A stretch of 64,000 nt of DNA, from assembly GCA_009760885.1 (NCBI GenBank), contig CM019718.1:30031530-30095529 (forward strand), read 5' to 3'. This document shows positions 33,860-45,900 of the stretch, in pieces (the first letter of the stretch is position 1; the number at the start of each line of letters is the position of its first letter). The notes beneath the pieces are model-generated. The model saw only the letters and a list, made by a program, of their open reading frames with translations. It had not been told where the DNA came from and did no database searches. The DNA is from Achatina immaculata (Eukaryota; Mollusca; Gastropoda; Stylommatophora; Achatinidae). Position numbers and translations under genes: made by a program.

Positions 33860-34500
33860 CCAGCTCACAGTTACAAGAAGAAGAAGATCACACTTTGTTT
33901 TGGCCCAACAATAAACTGATGGAATCACAATAATAACAAATAGTGGCCTCTGATAAATGCTGAAGAAAAGTTCTCACTCAAGAAAAACCACCTACACAAA
34001 CTTCACTTCCTGGGAGCAAGTTTATTACTCAAGAAATGTCTTCTGTCATTTTTTTTTCCCACGGCGTCCCATGACAAACAAAATAAAGCTGCTCCTACTT
34101 TTTCCTATTTTATACATGACAAACTGGATCAAGAAATGGCAACGTTCTTATTCTTACTGGAATGAAACACTTTAAAAAGAAAAACAAACAAAACATTTTT
34201 GCTTACAGTTGAAAGTGTCTGACAGAAAACTTCTCTTTGTTCCGGACGTGACCGATATCGGGTCAGCTGACGATTGACAAAATCTTTTTTTGGAGTAGTT
34301 CCCCCCTTCAAAGATCAAAGTCTACAGCTGACGTAGGTGTAGCACAGTGCATAGCGGTTTTTTTAAAAGAAGAATGACCGCCCTAATGGGGCAGTTAATT
34401 AAGTTACAGAGATTTAAAAGATCTATCATACCACCTCGTGGTTCTATTGGAAACAGGCTTCTGCGCTTATTCGACCTTGGTAACAGGGTAAAACTGCGGT
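33860..34500. other. Mixed repeat scraps
   Basis: A (GAA)n at 33876; a Penelope-type tail scrap AATAAAGCTGCTCCTACTTT at 34081; otherwise nothing. Confidence 0.45.
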
Positions 34501-34510
34501 ACAAATGCTG

Positions 34511-35440
34511 GTTCATTCATTCATTTGCATGTCTCTTGCGGAACTTTACCTCCCTAACAGCACTCCTCTCGGTTGTGGGCAAGATGGCCTGGTGCTGATG
34601 CATCCATTTGCAGATCATCAACGATGTCTTGCAGCCACCTTCGCCTTGATCTTCCTCTTTTTCTTTTCCCCATTATGTACCCTTCCAAGACGGTTTTCTC
34701 TAGATTATCATGACGTTTAATGTGTCAAAAATATTTAAGTTTTCTCTCTTTAATCTTCTTTACTAGCCAACCTTCTTCAATAAGTTCTTGTAGTATAGAT
34801 ATATTTGGGTTTTTTTTGTGTACTTGATATTTGAAGAACTCTTCTGTAGCATTTACATTCAAAGGCATTTATGTGTTTCTCAGCTGTTTTGTTAAGTGTC
34901 CAGGTCTCACAGGCATATGTTGTGATGGGAAAAATGCATGCCCTACAAATCTTATTTTTATAGTTCTGTCTGTTCCTCCCCACAGATTCTTTAGTTGTTT
35001 TACTTTCTGATGAGCAATAGATGTCCTCCTTTTAATTTCCCTCATTGTATCTCCATTATTAGTTAGTAGTGATCCAACATATTCAAAACTCTCCACTTCT
35101 TTCAGTTTTTCCTCATTGATACATATTTCAGTTGCCTTGTTTGTTTTGTCAGTTGTCATCAATTTAGTTTTCTTTGCATTAAGGTAGAGGTTTTGCTCTT
35201 CACTATTCTTACGGACTGAACATAATTAGTTTTTCCATTCCTTTTTGTGTTTTGGACAGTAGTACTGTGTCATCAGCATATCTAAACTCTGGTATTTCAT
35301 AACCTCCAATTGTTATGGCATCATAATATTCTTTGTCTACATCTTCTCTAACATTCCTCATTATATTTTCAGTATACAAATTAAATAAGTAAGGCGACAA
35401 TAGGCACCCCTAACGGACGCCTTGTTTTATGTCAGAGGTG
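34511..35440 (-). mobile_element. LINE family A, 5'-truncated copy
   Basis: Minus strand: FNLYTENIMRNVREDVDKEY, RYADDTVLLSKTQKGMEKL (YADD box intact), VESFEYVGSLLTNNGDTMRE, TWTLNKTAEKHINAFECKCY. Tail (TGAA)n. Frameshifts present. Confidence 0.9.
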
Positions 35441-35640
35441 CATATACCAAATACTGGTAATCTACCAAAAAACCGTTTCTTTGGTTCTGTTCTAAGACTT
35501 TTATTAGTCACATCTCTTCTCTCTAATTCTTCGTCCTGTGTGTGTTTGTATGATTAATGCTCACGCTGAAACATCACAACTTCGTAGTCGTTAAGTAATA
35601 AAGCTGTTCCTACTTTTTTCCTAGTTTCTACATTAAGACT
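35441..35640 (+). repeat. Penelope-type tail with hammerhead-like core
   Basis: GTCCTGTGTGTGTTTGTATG, then ATTAATGCTCACGCTGAAAC and GTAATAAAGCTGTTCCTAC. The last part recurs at 46618-46655 and, inverted, near 36735-36830. Confidence 0.6.
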
Positions 35641-35754
35641 TTATATAATTCACTTTTTATCTTCAAATTTTTCAGTCGTATGTTATCAGTCCTTCATCTT
35701 TATCACTATATGCTGCAGACGATAATGATACCCCATTTGGGAGTACTGTGTAAA

Positions 35755-36310
35755 TGATTCATTCATTCATCCGCATGTCCCTGCAGAACTTTGCCTCCCT
35801 AACTGCTCTCTCTTTTAGACCTCTCAGTTGTAAGCTAGATGATCTGCTGCTAATGCATCCATTCACATATCAACGATGTCTTGCAGCCATCTTCGCCTTG
35901 GTTTTCCTCTCTTTCATTTCCCCATTATGTACTGTTTCCTCCAAACTCTTATTACATTTAAAATATCAAAAATACTTAAGTAAAGTGTGTGTATGGGTGT
36001 GTTTCCATGATATTTGCCATGTTATTTGAGGGACTCTTCTATAGTATTTACATTCAAAGGCATTTAGGTATTTTTCAACTGTTTTGTTAAGTGACCAAGT
36101 CTTACGGGCATATTTTGCGATGGGAAAAATCATGTCCTAAACCTTATTTTTGCTGTTCTGTCTGCCCCTCTTCACAGTTTCTTTAATTATTTTAACTTCT
36201 GAAGAGCAGTAGATGTCCTCCTCATTGTAGTTCCATTATTAGTTAGTAATGATCTAAGAGATGTTAAAAATTCTCCACCACTTCCAATTTCTACTCACTG
36301 ATATACTGTA
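35755..36310 (-). mobile_element. LINE family A, more diverged copy
   Basis: Same order of blocks as 34511-35440, with many deletions; tail (TGAA)n at 35758. Confidence 0.8.
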
Positions 36311-36329
36311 TATTTCAGTTGCCATATTT

Positions 36330-36550
36330 GTTTTTTTCTTCAGCCTGTTGTGTTCCTACTAAACAGCTTGTTTTGGGATTCTCTGATTGTTTCTTCTCAT
36401 CACGTGATCAACATGTCCATCTCCTTTTCCTGATCACCCATGTGACTGACTGTTGTTCAGTCATCCGCCTTATCTCTGCGTTGTTCTTGAATTCGTTCCA
36501 CTTTATGCCCAGTATTTTCCTTAAGCATTTGTTTTCAAAAGAGTCTACAT
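36330..36550 (-). mobile_element. LINE family D fragment
   Basis: Nearly colinear with 31770-31975 (CAGCTTGTTTTGGGATTCTC, CGCCTTATCTCTG, GTTCTTGAATTCGTTCCACT). Confidence 0.85.
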
Positions 36551-36719
36551 ACAGTACAATAAACAAATTTCACTGGCATTTATTATAAATCTTTATATGA
36601 ATGTACAGAGTCTTTCTGTCAGCGATATTTGTTAGTTGTATGAAAAAGGAAAAGATAGTAAATGAACTATAGGAGGTGCAGTTGTGTATTTACATTTCTG
36701 GAAAAATAATCATTATTTT

Positions 36720-37230
36720 ACGATAAAATTACTTAAAACAAAAGTAAAAACAGCTTTATTAATTAACGAGCACACATCTGTAACGTTTCGATTTACACCT
36801 TAATCATACAAAAAATACAGGACAAAGAAATAGGGAAAGAGAAGAAATTAACATGAATGATATACAACAAATAGGAATTTTTAAAAAAACACCACCAACA
36901 ACAACAAAAAATCACTCACAATATTCTATCACTCGTGCCAAGAATGAGAAAATGTAGCAAAGTGAGTGGAGCAAGAACAAAAGTGAGAAAGGTAAGAAGT
37001 TTAGTTCTGTGACTTCTTCAAGAAAGCTGATTATGATTAGCAGAAAAAAAAAAGAAAGATATAGCATCAGAGTGGAAATGTAAATTAGTTTTTTAAAAGC
37101 TGACTTTTTTGTTAATTCCAGTTTGATGGAGAAAGCCAGTCTTAAAAAAAAAAAAAAAACGCGCTTCAGAGCTTTCCAAGATCGTCCATCACTTTCGGCA
37201 TTTTTTCTCACTCTCGCCACAAGCGATTAA
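36720..37230 (-). repeat. Penelope-type tail (minus) and adjoining decayed sequence
   Basis: Minus strand: GTCCTGTATTTTTTGTATGA, TTAAGGTGTAAATCGAAACG, then TAATAAAGCTGTTTTTACTT: same layout as 35530-35632. Confidence 0.6.
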
Positions 37231-37263
37231 ATTTTCTAGTCTTTTTTATCCTTCTTCTGTAGC

Positions 37264-37350
37264 CCCTAGTAGGCTTTGTTAGCTCCCTTATCTAGGTATC
37301 CTAAACTTTGTTAGCTCCCTTGTCTTGTTATCATAATCTTTGTTAGCTCC
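37264..37350. repeat. Short tandem repeat around CTTTGTTAGCTCCCTT, 3 copies
   Basis: Three direct copies of about 36 bp with drift. Confidence 0.7.
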
Positions 37351-37739
37351 CTTGTGTAAGCTAGAAATCTTGTCCTCTCAGTGTTCTCTATTCCTTCTGA
37401 ACCTTCCTTCATCCACCCTCCACATATTTTTCTCTTCATTTTTATCATCTGCACCATCTGGGCGGCTTTTGTTTAGGCGATAAATGGAAGTAATCTAGGG
37501 CATAACACCATGTTGTTTACCATATGATTAGGTCCTAGAAAAAAATCGTAGACAAAGCTTCGTTGTTTCCTGTTTGTAAAAATCTGTATGCTTACCAAAT
37601 GGGTTGCTTTGTCATCTTCCCTTTACCCCATGCCCAAACCAATTGTTTGATTTAACTTCATGCTTACCTACATCTTATCTGGGCGCATTTTGGGTCCGTC
37701 TTTCTTACAAGGAGGAGACCAGAAAAGCTAAGTGCTGAA

Positions 37740-37990
37740 GTTTTCATCTATTTCTCATGCCTTTTGTCTGTTGTGTTCTTTTTTATGTGATACTTGAAAA
37801 AGGCTTTTTGTCGAAATACTGGGTTGTTGCCTGTTCTTCATTTATGTGTGCTTATTATCTTACTGTCTGGCATTTTTATTTCTACCCATTTTCCTTACTT
37901 TTTCTATCTTTCTGTAAAACAGAACCATACATCTTAGTCCACCTTCTGTTCTAGAACCAGTTTAAACCGTCATTTCTCTTATCTGTGACA
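37740..37990 (+). repeat. Penelope-type tail with hammerhead-like core
   Basis: GTCTGTTGTGTTC, TGATACTTGAAAAAGGCTTT, TTGTCGAAATACTGG, TTCTTCATTTATG, and AAACAGAACCATACATCTTA: closely follows the tail at 8030-8190. Confidence 0.7.
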
Positions 37991-39110
37991 GGACAGCACA
38001 TGTAAGCATTTGATAGTGAAGTTCCCCTGGGAACAACTGTGTTAAGAGCACACTTATCTTAACATAGTATTTGTGAGACAGGGAACATAGATCTGTTTGC
38101 TTAAAAACTCTGACCTACCTCTGTAGCCCAGAAACTTGTAGCAATCAACACTAATTGTAATTGTTATTTTTGCAAAATGTAATGTCAGGTTGGTGGACAG
38201 GTGGGGACTGGAGATCACTGGCGGGGATGAGGGAAGTCTGGTGTGAAACCAATGAATCCAGGACATGACAAGCTTATGGGTCTTTACAACAATGGCTATC
38301 AGAATGATGTAAACAAAACAGAGCCAGCAGACTATGGGTGGCGGGGAATGGATATCGTTGAAGCACTCATCAGATTCCTCATCTCAAAGTCAGTGTGTCT
38401 TTGTGGAACTGTCTCCAAACCATCTGACATGGAGAAGGGGCTTAAGTACAGCCACCAGAGGCTGGAAAACAAAGTTTTGGCCAGGCCAGCCACACTGTCT
38501 TCATGGCAGTCCGAGCAAGACCACAGTCTGCCCTAGCAAGGAAAGGTGCTGAAGTCGGAGTTACCCAGCCAAAAGGCGCATCGCAAAAATCAGGGTAACA
38601 CGCATTATCGCTAATGAAATGTCTCTATCTGCTCTACGGTTCCATACATGAGTTACAAAAACAGTGAAATTTATCCAAGAGACAGGACTGCAGATATAGA
38701 CAGACAATGCGAACGAAGAAGAAGATAGTGAAGTCTGCTGTGATGGCAAGAGCTAGCTCTTTCTTCAAGAAATGACGAATCACTCGATTTAATAACCCTA
38801 CTCACTTTCAAGGCCACCTATACTTCCTGGTGATGTAGGTTATAATGTTTCAATCTGTGTGCCCCAGCACGCTGGTGTGCTGCGACAGAACCATGGATGT
38901 GCCCCCCAAATTTTTAGAGTAAAAATATTTTTTACCAAATCACAGCGCATTTTTGCTTATTTATTTGATAAATACCCACCATGGAGATAACTCACAACAG
39001 TTTAGTTATTAGTTCACACCAAAGCCATCTGAAATGGCATGAGATCTGTGCCTTCACGCAAACTCCTAATTTTACATTAAAAAGAATACCTTGCATAATA
39101 AAACTTAAAT
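37990..39110. other. Unassigned; open frame 38243-38536 unrecognised
   Basis: The plus-strand frame at 38243 (ADYGWRGMDIVEALIRFL) has no family I recognise. GCGAACGAAGAAGAAG at 38708 matches the 3' tail of LINE family C. Confidence 0.4.
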
Positions 39111-39114
39111 CGCT

Positions 39115-39300
39115 GTCAGATTTGTTGTTGTTGTTGTTGTTCATTTCTCGGTGTAATATACTGACATTTTGAAAATGCTAAAAATAAATGGTTAACTACA
39201 CGAGACTCCAGCATTAAGAACATATGTGTGCCACTGCAGAAATCTGCACTACCAAGAATGCCCCAGTCTGAAAAATGTTGGGAACCATTGATGTAGACTA
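39115..39300. repeat. Possible hAT-type non-autonomous relic
   Basis: (TTG)n, then AAAATGTTGGGAACCATTGA near 39290; the inverse TGGTTCCCAACATTTTT resembles hAT-type ends. No matching left end found. Confidence 0.3.
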
Positions 39301-39904
39301 AATTGTCTTTATTTGGATAAGAGTAATTTTGCTCCGAGAAAAATTTTGGAAGCTGGTATGCACATGGCCTCCTGCAAATGTCTAATGCATAATGACACAA
39401 GAAATAAACGAATACTTTTTACATAGAACCAGTTTCCATTTATGGAGACCCTCCCCGCCAACAAATTTTCTTTCACTCAAGGCTCATCCTTAAAACAAGC
39501 CTGAGAATTGCATATAAGGAACCCCTCTCATATAAGGCCTGCTTGAAGACAAGAAATTACAAAGTAAATGTGTCCAGAACAGTTTTATTTTTTAAAAAGT
39601 CAAATGATCAGAGAAGAAAAAGAGAATTATTCGGTAAGATGACCAAAATTTCGATTACAACTTTCACTAATGTTAACAGAAACGGGAATAAAAAAATTAA
39701 TTTAGCTGTGAAATGATCTGATTTCTGAGCATGTTAAATGTGAGAAAGAATTAGACAAAGATATTCACCTAAATGGAACTTTAGAAATTAACTGTGCAGC
39801 ATAAAACATTTCTCGAAGCGTTTATCTGGAAAAAAATAACAAAATAGTTAGCTGAATGTAGCTGATTATGATTAATATTTTAAAAACGTAATATTGAATA
39901 AGGC

Positions 39905-40170
39905 TGGGAAGTAAAGAAGATTAAACAGAGAAAACTTAAATATTTTGGACACATTAAATGTCATGATAATCTAGAGAAGACCGCATTGGAAGGGTACATA
40001 ATGGGGAAAAGAAAAAGAGGAAAACCAAGGCGAAGGTGGCTGCAAGACATCGTTGATAATCTGCAAACAGATGCATCAGCAGCAGGCCATCTTGCTCACA
40101 ACCAAGAGGCCTACAGGAGTGCTATTAGGGAGGCAAAGTTCCGCAAGGGACATGCAAATGACTGACTGAG
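39905..40170 (+). mobile_element. LINE family A, 3' end
   Basis: AAATATTTTGGACACATTAA then GGGGAAAAGAAAAAGAGGAA and AAGTTCCGCAAGGGACATGC; frame YFGHIKCHDNLEKTALEGYI. Confidence 0.9.
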
Positions 40171-40384
40171 CTGATTATGGAGAAGATCACAAATACGAAG
40201 TATATTTCTGTTTATATTTCATATATTTAATCTTTGCTGGTGACATTGTGTATGTCCGTCCCCCCTCCCTCACCTCCCAGGCTGGACAACCTTTAACATC
40301 CCCCCCCCTCTCCCAATCTCGTCTATGGTAATCATTTCCTACAAATTTTTACAAATAGGAAAAATGAGGCTTTCGCACAGCAAA

Positions 40385-40535
40385 TTAAAAGAACACAGTA
40401 TTGTATGGTTAGAACTCGAAAAAAAAATCATAAACAAAGCACTTTTGGACACGAGAGAAAGACAAATGGGACTTGAACCACTGACCCAAGTACAACAACC
40501 AACTGGTTAGCTACGATAGAACAGCGCATTCACTA
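40385..40535 (-). mobile_element. SINE-like repeat, family 2
   Basis: Minus strand: GCTGTTCTATCGTAGCTAAC, GTGGTTCAAGTCCCA (box B-like), TCTTTCTCTCGTGTCCAAAA, TTTATGATTTTTTTTTCGAG, TTCTAACCATAC. Matches 42030-42172 along its length. Confidence 0.7.
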
Positions 40536-40554
40536 TTTCACTCCTGAATTATTT

Positions 40555-40890
40555 TCCATGCTGTGCAGAACAAATACAACTACAAAGACATCAGCAAACC
40601 ATCCTATTCCACCTAAGGACAAGCCACTGCAGACTACTAAGCCACCTACATGAACTTAAAATGTCTCACACAAACGAATGTCCATGTGGCAGTGGAGAAC
40701 ATATCCTTCAAGAGTGCCCAATCATGCAAACCTAAGGCGTGAGACATGGCCAGAGGACACAAGCTTTGGGCACAAGTTTTGGGGCTTCTATCAGGATCTT
40801 GAGAGAACTGTGGGATTTGACATGTCGACAGGGATCAAGATCTGATGTGACCAACAACCTCGAACGCAAAAGAAGAAGAAGAAGATGGGA
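40555..40890 (+). mobile_element. LINE family C 3' end with (GAA)n tail
   Basis: Frame QTILFHLRTSHCRLLSHLHE, LKMSHTNECPCGSGEHILQE, then shifted frames to ERKRRRRRW: the RNase H/zinc-knuckle-like C-terminus of jockey/R1-type elements. Confidence 0.8.
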
Positions 40891-41767
40891 TAAGTTAGAA
40901 AAGTGTCATTTTAAAATTTTATTTAGACTTTTCGTAACTATCACTGCGAGCACTGATTGCATAGTTGTAAAAAATTACCAACCAGTGTCGTTTTGAAGAA
41001 AAAGAGTTTTAAAACTTAATTGTCTTGGTTGGACCATACACTACTGTGTTCTATCACTTTACTGTGCGAAAGCCTTGTTGTTTCCTGTTTATCCAAAATT
41101 GTATTTGATACTATAAACTGAAATTACCTTTATGTAAAAACTATTAGTTTATCTGTTGTGCTATTTCCACTAGACATTTGCAGGAGACGTGTGTGTACGT
41201 TTGTATCTCCAAAATCTTTTACCTGAAGGGAGAATGAATCTAAGCTATGGAATTTCTATGTCATGACCTCGATATATTTCCGGGTGTCACGAATTTCGAA
41301 CAGACAGATATTGATGGTTTCCCTATGAAACAGTTATGTGAATGTGTGTGTGCGTGCACAGACATGAGATGCTGGAGGTCGCGATCGCAGTCCTTCCGGT
41401 ATACCGGTTCCATGCGGCAAGTCATAATAGTGACCCATGCTTCGTTTCATAAAAAAAACCGGTGTAAATTTTGATTGTAAATGTTTTATTTGCTCATGTC
41501 AAGTGACCCTTCCCCCCACCTCCTTCTAAGGCGTTCATAGTAACCATTGCGATCTTCAAAGTTTCGATAGAGAATTTTCCATTTGTGGTGACATAGGTAG
41601 GCATACGGACATGCCTTATGACCAGATAACTGTTCTTGAATGTATCCTATTTAGATCTAGACCATTTGACAGGCTGGAGAAGTAGCTAGAAAGTTATTTC
41701 AAACATTATTTTTGTTAGCACGCCACATATCACAAGACGATGGTAAGTAAGACACAATCATCATATT

Positions 41768-41803
41768 TTGTTGTTGTTGTTGGTGGTGGTGGTGGTGGTG
41801 GTG
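41768..41803. repeat. Microsatellite (TTG)n(GTG)n
   Basis: TTGTTGTTGTTG followed by GTGGTGGTGGTGGTGGTG. Confidence 0.95.
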
Positions 41804-42029
41804 CAAAAAATGTTCTCCTATTTTCATACCACTTCTTTTTTCCTAAAAAAGAAACTCTACATTTATGGAATCTTCATACATTTACAGTTATTATGATGCA
41901 TATTAGGTACACTTTTAACGTGGATATACTTTGTTACAATTACTTTTACAACCATACATATCAAGACCTGCGTTTCTGCTCCCACATGAGAGGAGCGTCC
42001 GCGTTTTTGCCACCAGCAGGGGATGAATT

Positions 42030-42172
42030 AATGAGCTGTTCTCTCGTGGCTATGCGGCTGCTCATCCTACCAAAGTCCATGGTTCAAGTCCCAGGTAATT
42101 CTCTTGTCAGTTTTCTTTCTCTCAGGTCTAAAAGTACTTTATCTATGATTTTTTTCCAAAAGTTCTAACCAT
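42030..42172 (+). mobile_element. SINE-like repeat, family 2
   Basis: GAGCTGTTCTCTCGTGGCTA, ATGGTTCAAGTCCCAGGT, TTTCTTTCTCTCAGGTCTAA, TATGATTTTTTTCC, AGTTCTAACCATAC. Inverted partner at 40385-40535. Confidence 0.7.
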
Positions 42173-42239
42173 ACACAACACTGCGGTCTACTAGTCACAT
42201 TCTAGTGATAGGATATATATATGTAACACGCATATTACG

Positions 42240-42770
42240 TCAAAGTTCATCCTTCACCGGCATGGGGGTGAGAAGGGGTGAAAATTAGGCTGAGATCCCC
42301 AAATTCTTTTACTATGGAACCTCGACCCACCAAAACTTTGCAACGGCACAAGGCAATGTGTAAAGAGGAAGCTAGAAAGTGTAGTTGAAGCGACTATCTT
42401 AACAGGACAGGGAGAGGGTGAAGCAGTTTTTATCCCATGGATGCCACTCATTCCGATGGTTCTCTCTTTTTAAGAGATTGCATTTTCCAGTGAGACTTGC
42501 GTTCTTGATCACGATCAATAAGTCACAAGGACAGTCTACATATTACAGTGTAAAATCTTTTACAAATTCACTATAATATTAATTTAACTCAAAACTTTAT
42601 TAAGTACAACATGTTTAGTTTCACATCCAGGAGCAAGAATAAATATTTTTTGGATGAACCCCTTGAGCAAGCAACATATTGGTGTCCGTGGGAGAATGAT
42701 GGTGATCTCAAATCCACTTCGCATTATTAATAATCAATAAATTCCCGAGCAACGCCGGGTAATTAGCTAG
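42240..42770 (+). mobile_element. Helitron 3' end with decayed helicase C-terminus
   Basis: The frame VEATILTGQGEGEAVFIPWM, PLIP, then in another frame FPVRLAFLITINKSQGQS is the end of the Helitron PIF1-like helicase. It closes with a hairpin (CCCGAGCAACGCCGGG) and TTAGCTAG at 42770, followed by T, as Helitrons do. Confidence 0.85.
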
Positions 42771-42880
42771 TGTAAAAATAAAAGAAAAAACATATACAGG
42801 ATATACGCGTAAAGAAAATCACTAATAATAAAGTTCTTCTCCGATTAAAAAAAATGGTTTCTTAAAAACTATGATAAGTA
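42771..42880. repeat. Dispersed repeat interrupted by the Helitron
   Basis: TGTAAAAATAAAAGAAAAAA, ATAAAGTTCTTCTCCGATTA and GGTTTCTTAAAA match 44044-44140 in order. Confidence 0.8.
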
Positions 42881-43630
42881 GAACGATGTATGCGGTGTCA
42901 AGAAAGACAAAATAACAGTCACATAATGTGTACAGTTTCAGGGGACAACAAATAAAATTTCAAAATCTAATGGACGTACTGGACAATGACATATTCAGGT
43001 CTCGACTTTCTCATCTTTGACAACAACTGCCAACAATCAAACAGCAACGCCAGACGTGGCGCCAGCCTAGCAGGTGCCCGTAGTTATCTATCTATAACTG
43101 AGATCTCCCGCGCGTGTGCCTAAAATGTTCTAGCCAAAGTTCCATTTTCATGGAAATTCCTTAGAGCAGCAAACTATTTGACGTGTAGTAATGAACTTTT
43201 TGTATGTTGTAAACAACACAACCAATTGTTACTTGGGGGTCAGAGTTGACAAACAATTGCATAGTTTCTAAAGAGATTCCCACTGTTAGTTTCCACACTT
43301 AGTCGACTACTAATTGCTTCCCGGTGTAATCATGTGAAGAAAACAAGCATGCAGATTTAATCATGAATATTCAGTGTTTAAATGTACGAGACGTGTATCT
43401 TATCTTCCTCCTGTTTTAATACTTTTGCGTATTGGCACAGTGCTGTACGTGTATGCAGTTAGTTTCTCTGGAAGAGGAAGAAGAAAAAGAAGAAGGTTAT
43501 TTTTTGCAAAAGCTAAACTGAAAACGACACCGTTCGGAATGATAAATGAAGTGTTACTGGACGGTCGCCGGGTCTCTATTTGATGCTGCTCTATTTGATA
43601 CTGACGACGAAGAAATATTTGATGCGTCTG
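42880..43630. other. No recognisable feature
   Basis: Mixed sequence; short frames only. Confidence 0.4.
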
Positions 43631-43634
43631 TATG

Positions 43635-43680
43635 AATGAGGCAAAGTTCCGCAAGGGACATGCAAATGAATGTATGAATG
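43635..43680 (+). mobile_element. LINE family A, last 45 bp only
   Basis: AATGAGGCAAAGTTCCGCAA then GGGACATGCAAATGAATG and tail. Confidence 0.85.
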
Positions 43681-44043
43681 TTTTTATGGCATTCAACCAG
43701 ATATGCGTTATTTTAAAAGGCTGTGTTACTGTATCTGTAGTTTAAGTTTACCGTAGAAAAACACATAGAAAACATTCATATTAACACATCGAGCAGTACC
43801 TATGTTTGTTTCTATTACATACGCAGAGAGATGTAGATAGCGCTCCAGTTCAGCAAGGTTTGATCCAGGTGAGACGGAGTTCCTTGCTCTCTGTAGTAAC
43901 AAGACTCTACTAATACAGCTACTGCTCACACATCATTTCCTTTTTTTTTCAACGAAAATAAATTTTAATTTAAATAATTTCTCGGCATATTTTTTTTCTT
44001 TCAAAAATGTAAATTAATCAACCGAAAACGTAAAGGACACAAA

Positions 44044-44140
44044 TGTAAAAATACAAGAAAAAAAACATTTACAGGATATAAAAAAAAATCACTGATAATA
44101 AAGTTCTTCTCCGATTAAGAAAAATGATTTCTTAAAATAT
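44044..44140. repeat. Dispersed repeat, empty-site paralogue of 42771-42880
   Basis: Continuous across the point where the Helitron joins the other copy: CACAAATGTAAAAATACAAG. Confidence 0.8.
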
Positions 44141-44182
44141 ATATATATATATAGCTGATTATAGCTATTTTTATCTATTCAT

Positions 44183-44262
44183 TCATTCATTCCTTTGCAT
44201 GTCCCTTGCGGAACTTTGCCTCCCAAACAGCACTCCTGTAGGCCTCTCGGTTGTGAGCAATT
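44183..44262 (-). mobile_element. LINE family A, 3' end only
   Basis: (ATTC)n, then GCATGTCCCTTGCGGAACTT and GTAGGCCTCTCGGTTGTGAG. Confidence 0.88.
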
Positions 44263-44429
44263 TTTATCTATACTCACGGAAAAAAAGTAAGTGTGCAGTG
44301 GTGCCAAGCGCACCAATCACGTTATCAAGAGTGAAATGAAATCAAATATGGCACGAAGTTTTGTCTGAGTGTTATCCACTTCCCCGTGCTGCACGAAGTT
44401 ATCGCACTATCCATGAGGAGATAACCACA

Positions 44430-44530
44430 GCTCAAAATATATATAAATGGATGTATGTTTATGTTCCAGCATAACTTTAAAACGCCTGGAGCAATTTCAG
44501 CCAAACTTGGTACACATATGATCTACAATC
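44430..44530 (+). mobile_element. Possible Helitron 5' end
   Basis: ATATATAAATGGATGTATGT followed by AGCATAACTTTAAAACGCCT and CCAAACTTGGTACACATATG, a layout common at animal Helitron 5' ends. The TC start is not clear. Confidence 0.45.
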
Positions 44531-44544
44531 TGGAGAAACTTATC

Positions 44545-45445
44545 AAAAACATATATTGGTAGCAATCAGGGTTGAGAACCAAATAGGAGCATTCCAAGAC
44601 ATACAGTTGGTAGTGAGACAAGGATGTGTTTTATCTCCTGACCTCTTTCCCTTGTACAGTGAAAACATAATGAGAAATATAGAGAACAAGCCAGGAATAT
44701 CAGTTGGCGGGTACTACTTAACAACTTAAAATATGCAGACGACACAGTCCTGATTGCTAAAAGTGAAGGGGTGCTACAGGCTCTTCTGGACATTGTGGTT
44801 CGTGAAAGTAAAAATAAAGGGCTCAGCCTGAACAAAAAGAAGACTGAAGTGATGGTTATCTCAAAGAAAAGAATACCACCAAAATGTAGCATTACCATCG
44901 ACAGCACAAATCTGAAATAACTTAAGAAAGATTATAACAACTGATGGGAAGTGTCACAATGAAATAAAAAGTAGACGTGCTCAGGTCAAGTCAGCATTCC
45001 AGACATTGAGACACATCTTGTGCAATAGATCCGTATCAATGGAAACAAGATTACGAGTACTTAAATGTTACATCAAGCCAGTTTTGTTTTATGGATGTGA
45101 AGCATGGTCTATAAATAAGAGAGTAAAGTGAGAAATGGAGGCAATGGAGATGTTGTTTATAAGAAGGATGTTGAAGGTACCATGGACAGCCAAGAAAAAC
45201 AATGAAGAAGTCTTAAGAGAGGCTGGGTTAAAAAGCAAATTATAGCAAAGATCAGAGGCAGACAAGCGAACTGGAAAAACCGAAGAAAGAAGAGACAGAG
45301 GAAGACAGAGAGAGAAGTTACTGGATGGACTGTCAGTGTGGCTAGGAAGAAAGTCACCGGCAGGTCTCATAATCAGTGCAAAAGACAGAATTGTGGAGAG
45401 AAATGATCAGCCACGCAACGCGGCATGGCACTTGAACTGAACTGA
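44545..45445 (+). mobile_element. LINE family F, reverse-transcriptase to 3' end
   Basis: [29 protein letters not shown], then a frame-shifted ADDT-region, LRVLKCYIKPVLFYGCEAWS, MEMLFIRRMLKVPWTAKKNN. Ends with NAAWHLN and GAACTGAACTGAAATG. Confidence 0.85.
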
Positions 45446-45768
45446 AATGAATCAACAAAGGACATCTCTTCAATATGCCAAGTAATGAACTATTTAAATA
45501 CATCTGAAAACTCAGTCACTAAAGCAGAATAGCAGTTAACAAGAATCAAAATAGTTGATTGAACAAATAAACAAGATGCAATGGTAAGCTGAAATGAAGT
45601 AAAGCAATAGAGAAATGTCATAGGATATAATCCGTGTTAAGAACTTTGTTCCTTGTGTTTCAACCCAGACCTAATACTACCACACTCAAGTTCTGACACT
45701 GAGAGCCTTTTAGCACCATGAGTCTGGTCAATCTAAAGTGAGAAATAAAATAACCCAGAACTTCTTCC

Positions 45769-45900
45769 TGCTCTTTTATTGATCAGATTCAGCTTATGAA
45801 AGCATGGAAACTTCTACTGCTCTTTTATTGATCAGATTCAGCTCATGAAAGCATGGAAACTGCTATTGCTCTTTTATTGATCAGATTCAGCTTATGAAAA
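45769..45900. repeat. Tandem repeat, about 50-bp unit, nearly 3 copies
   Basis: Unit CTCTTTTATTGATCAGATTC plus AGCTTATGAAAGCATGGAAA. Confidence 0.93.

Noticed and set aside
38243..38536. 97-aa frame as a host gene
   Set aside because: No splice borders, family motif or second exon; could be chance or a decayed element.
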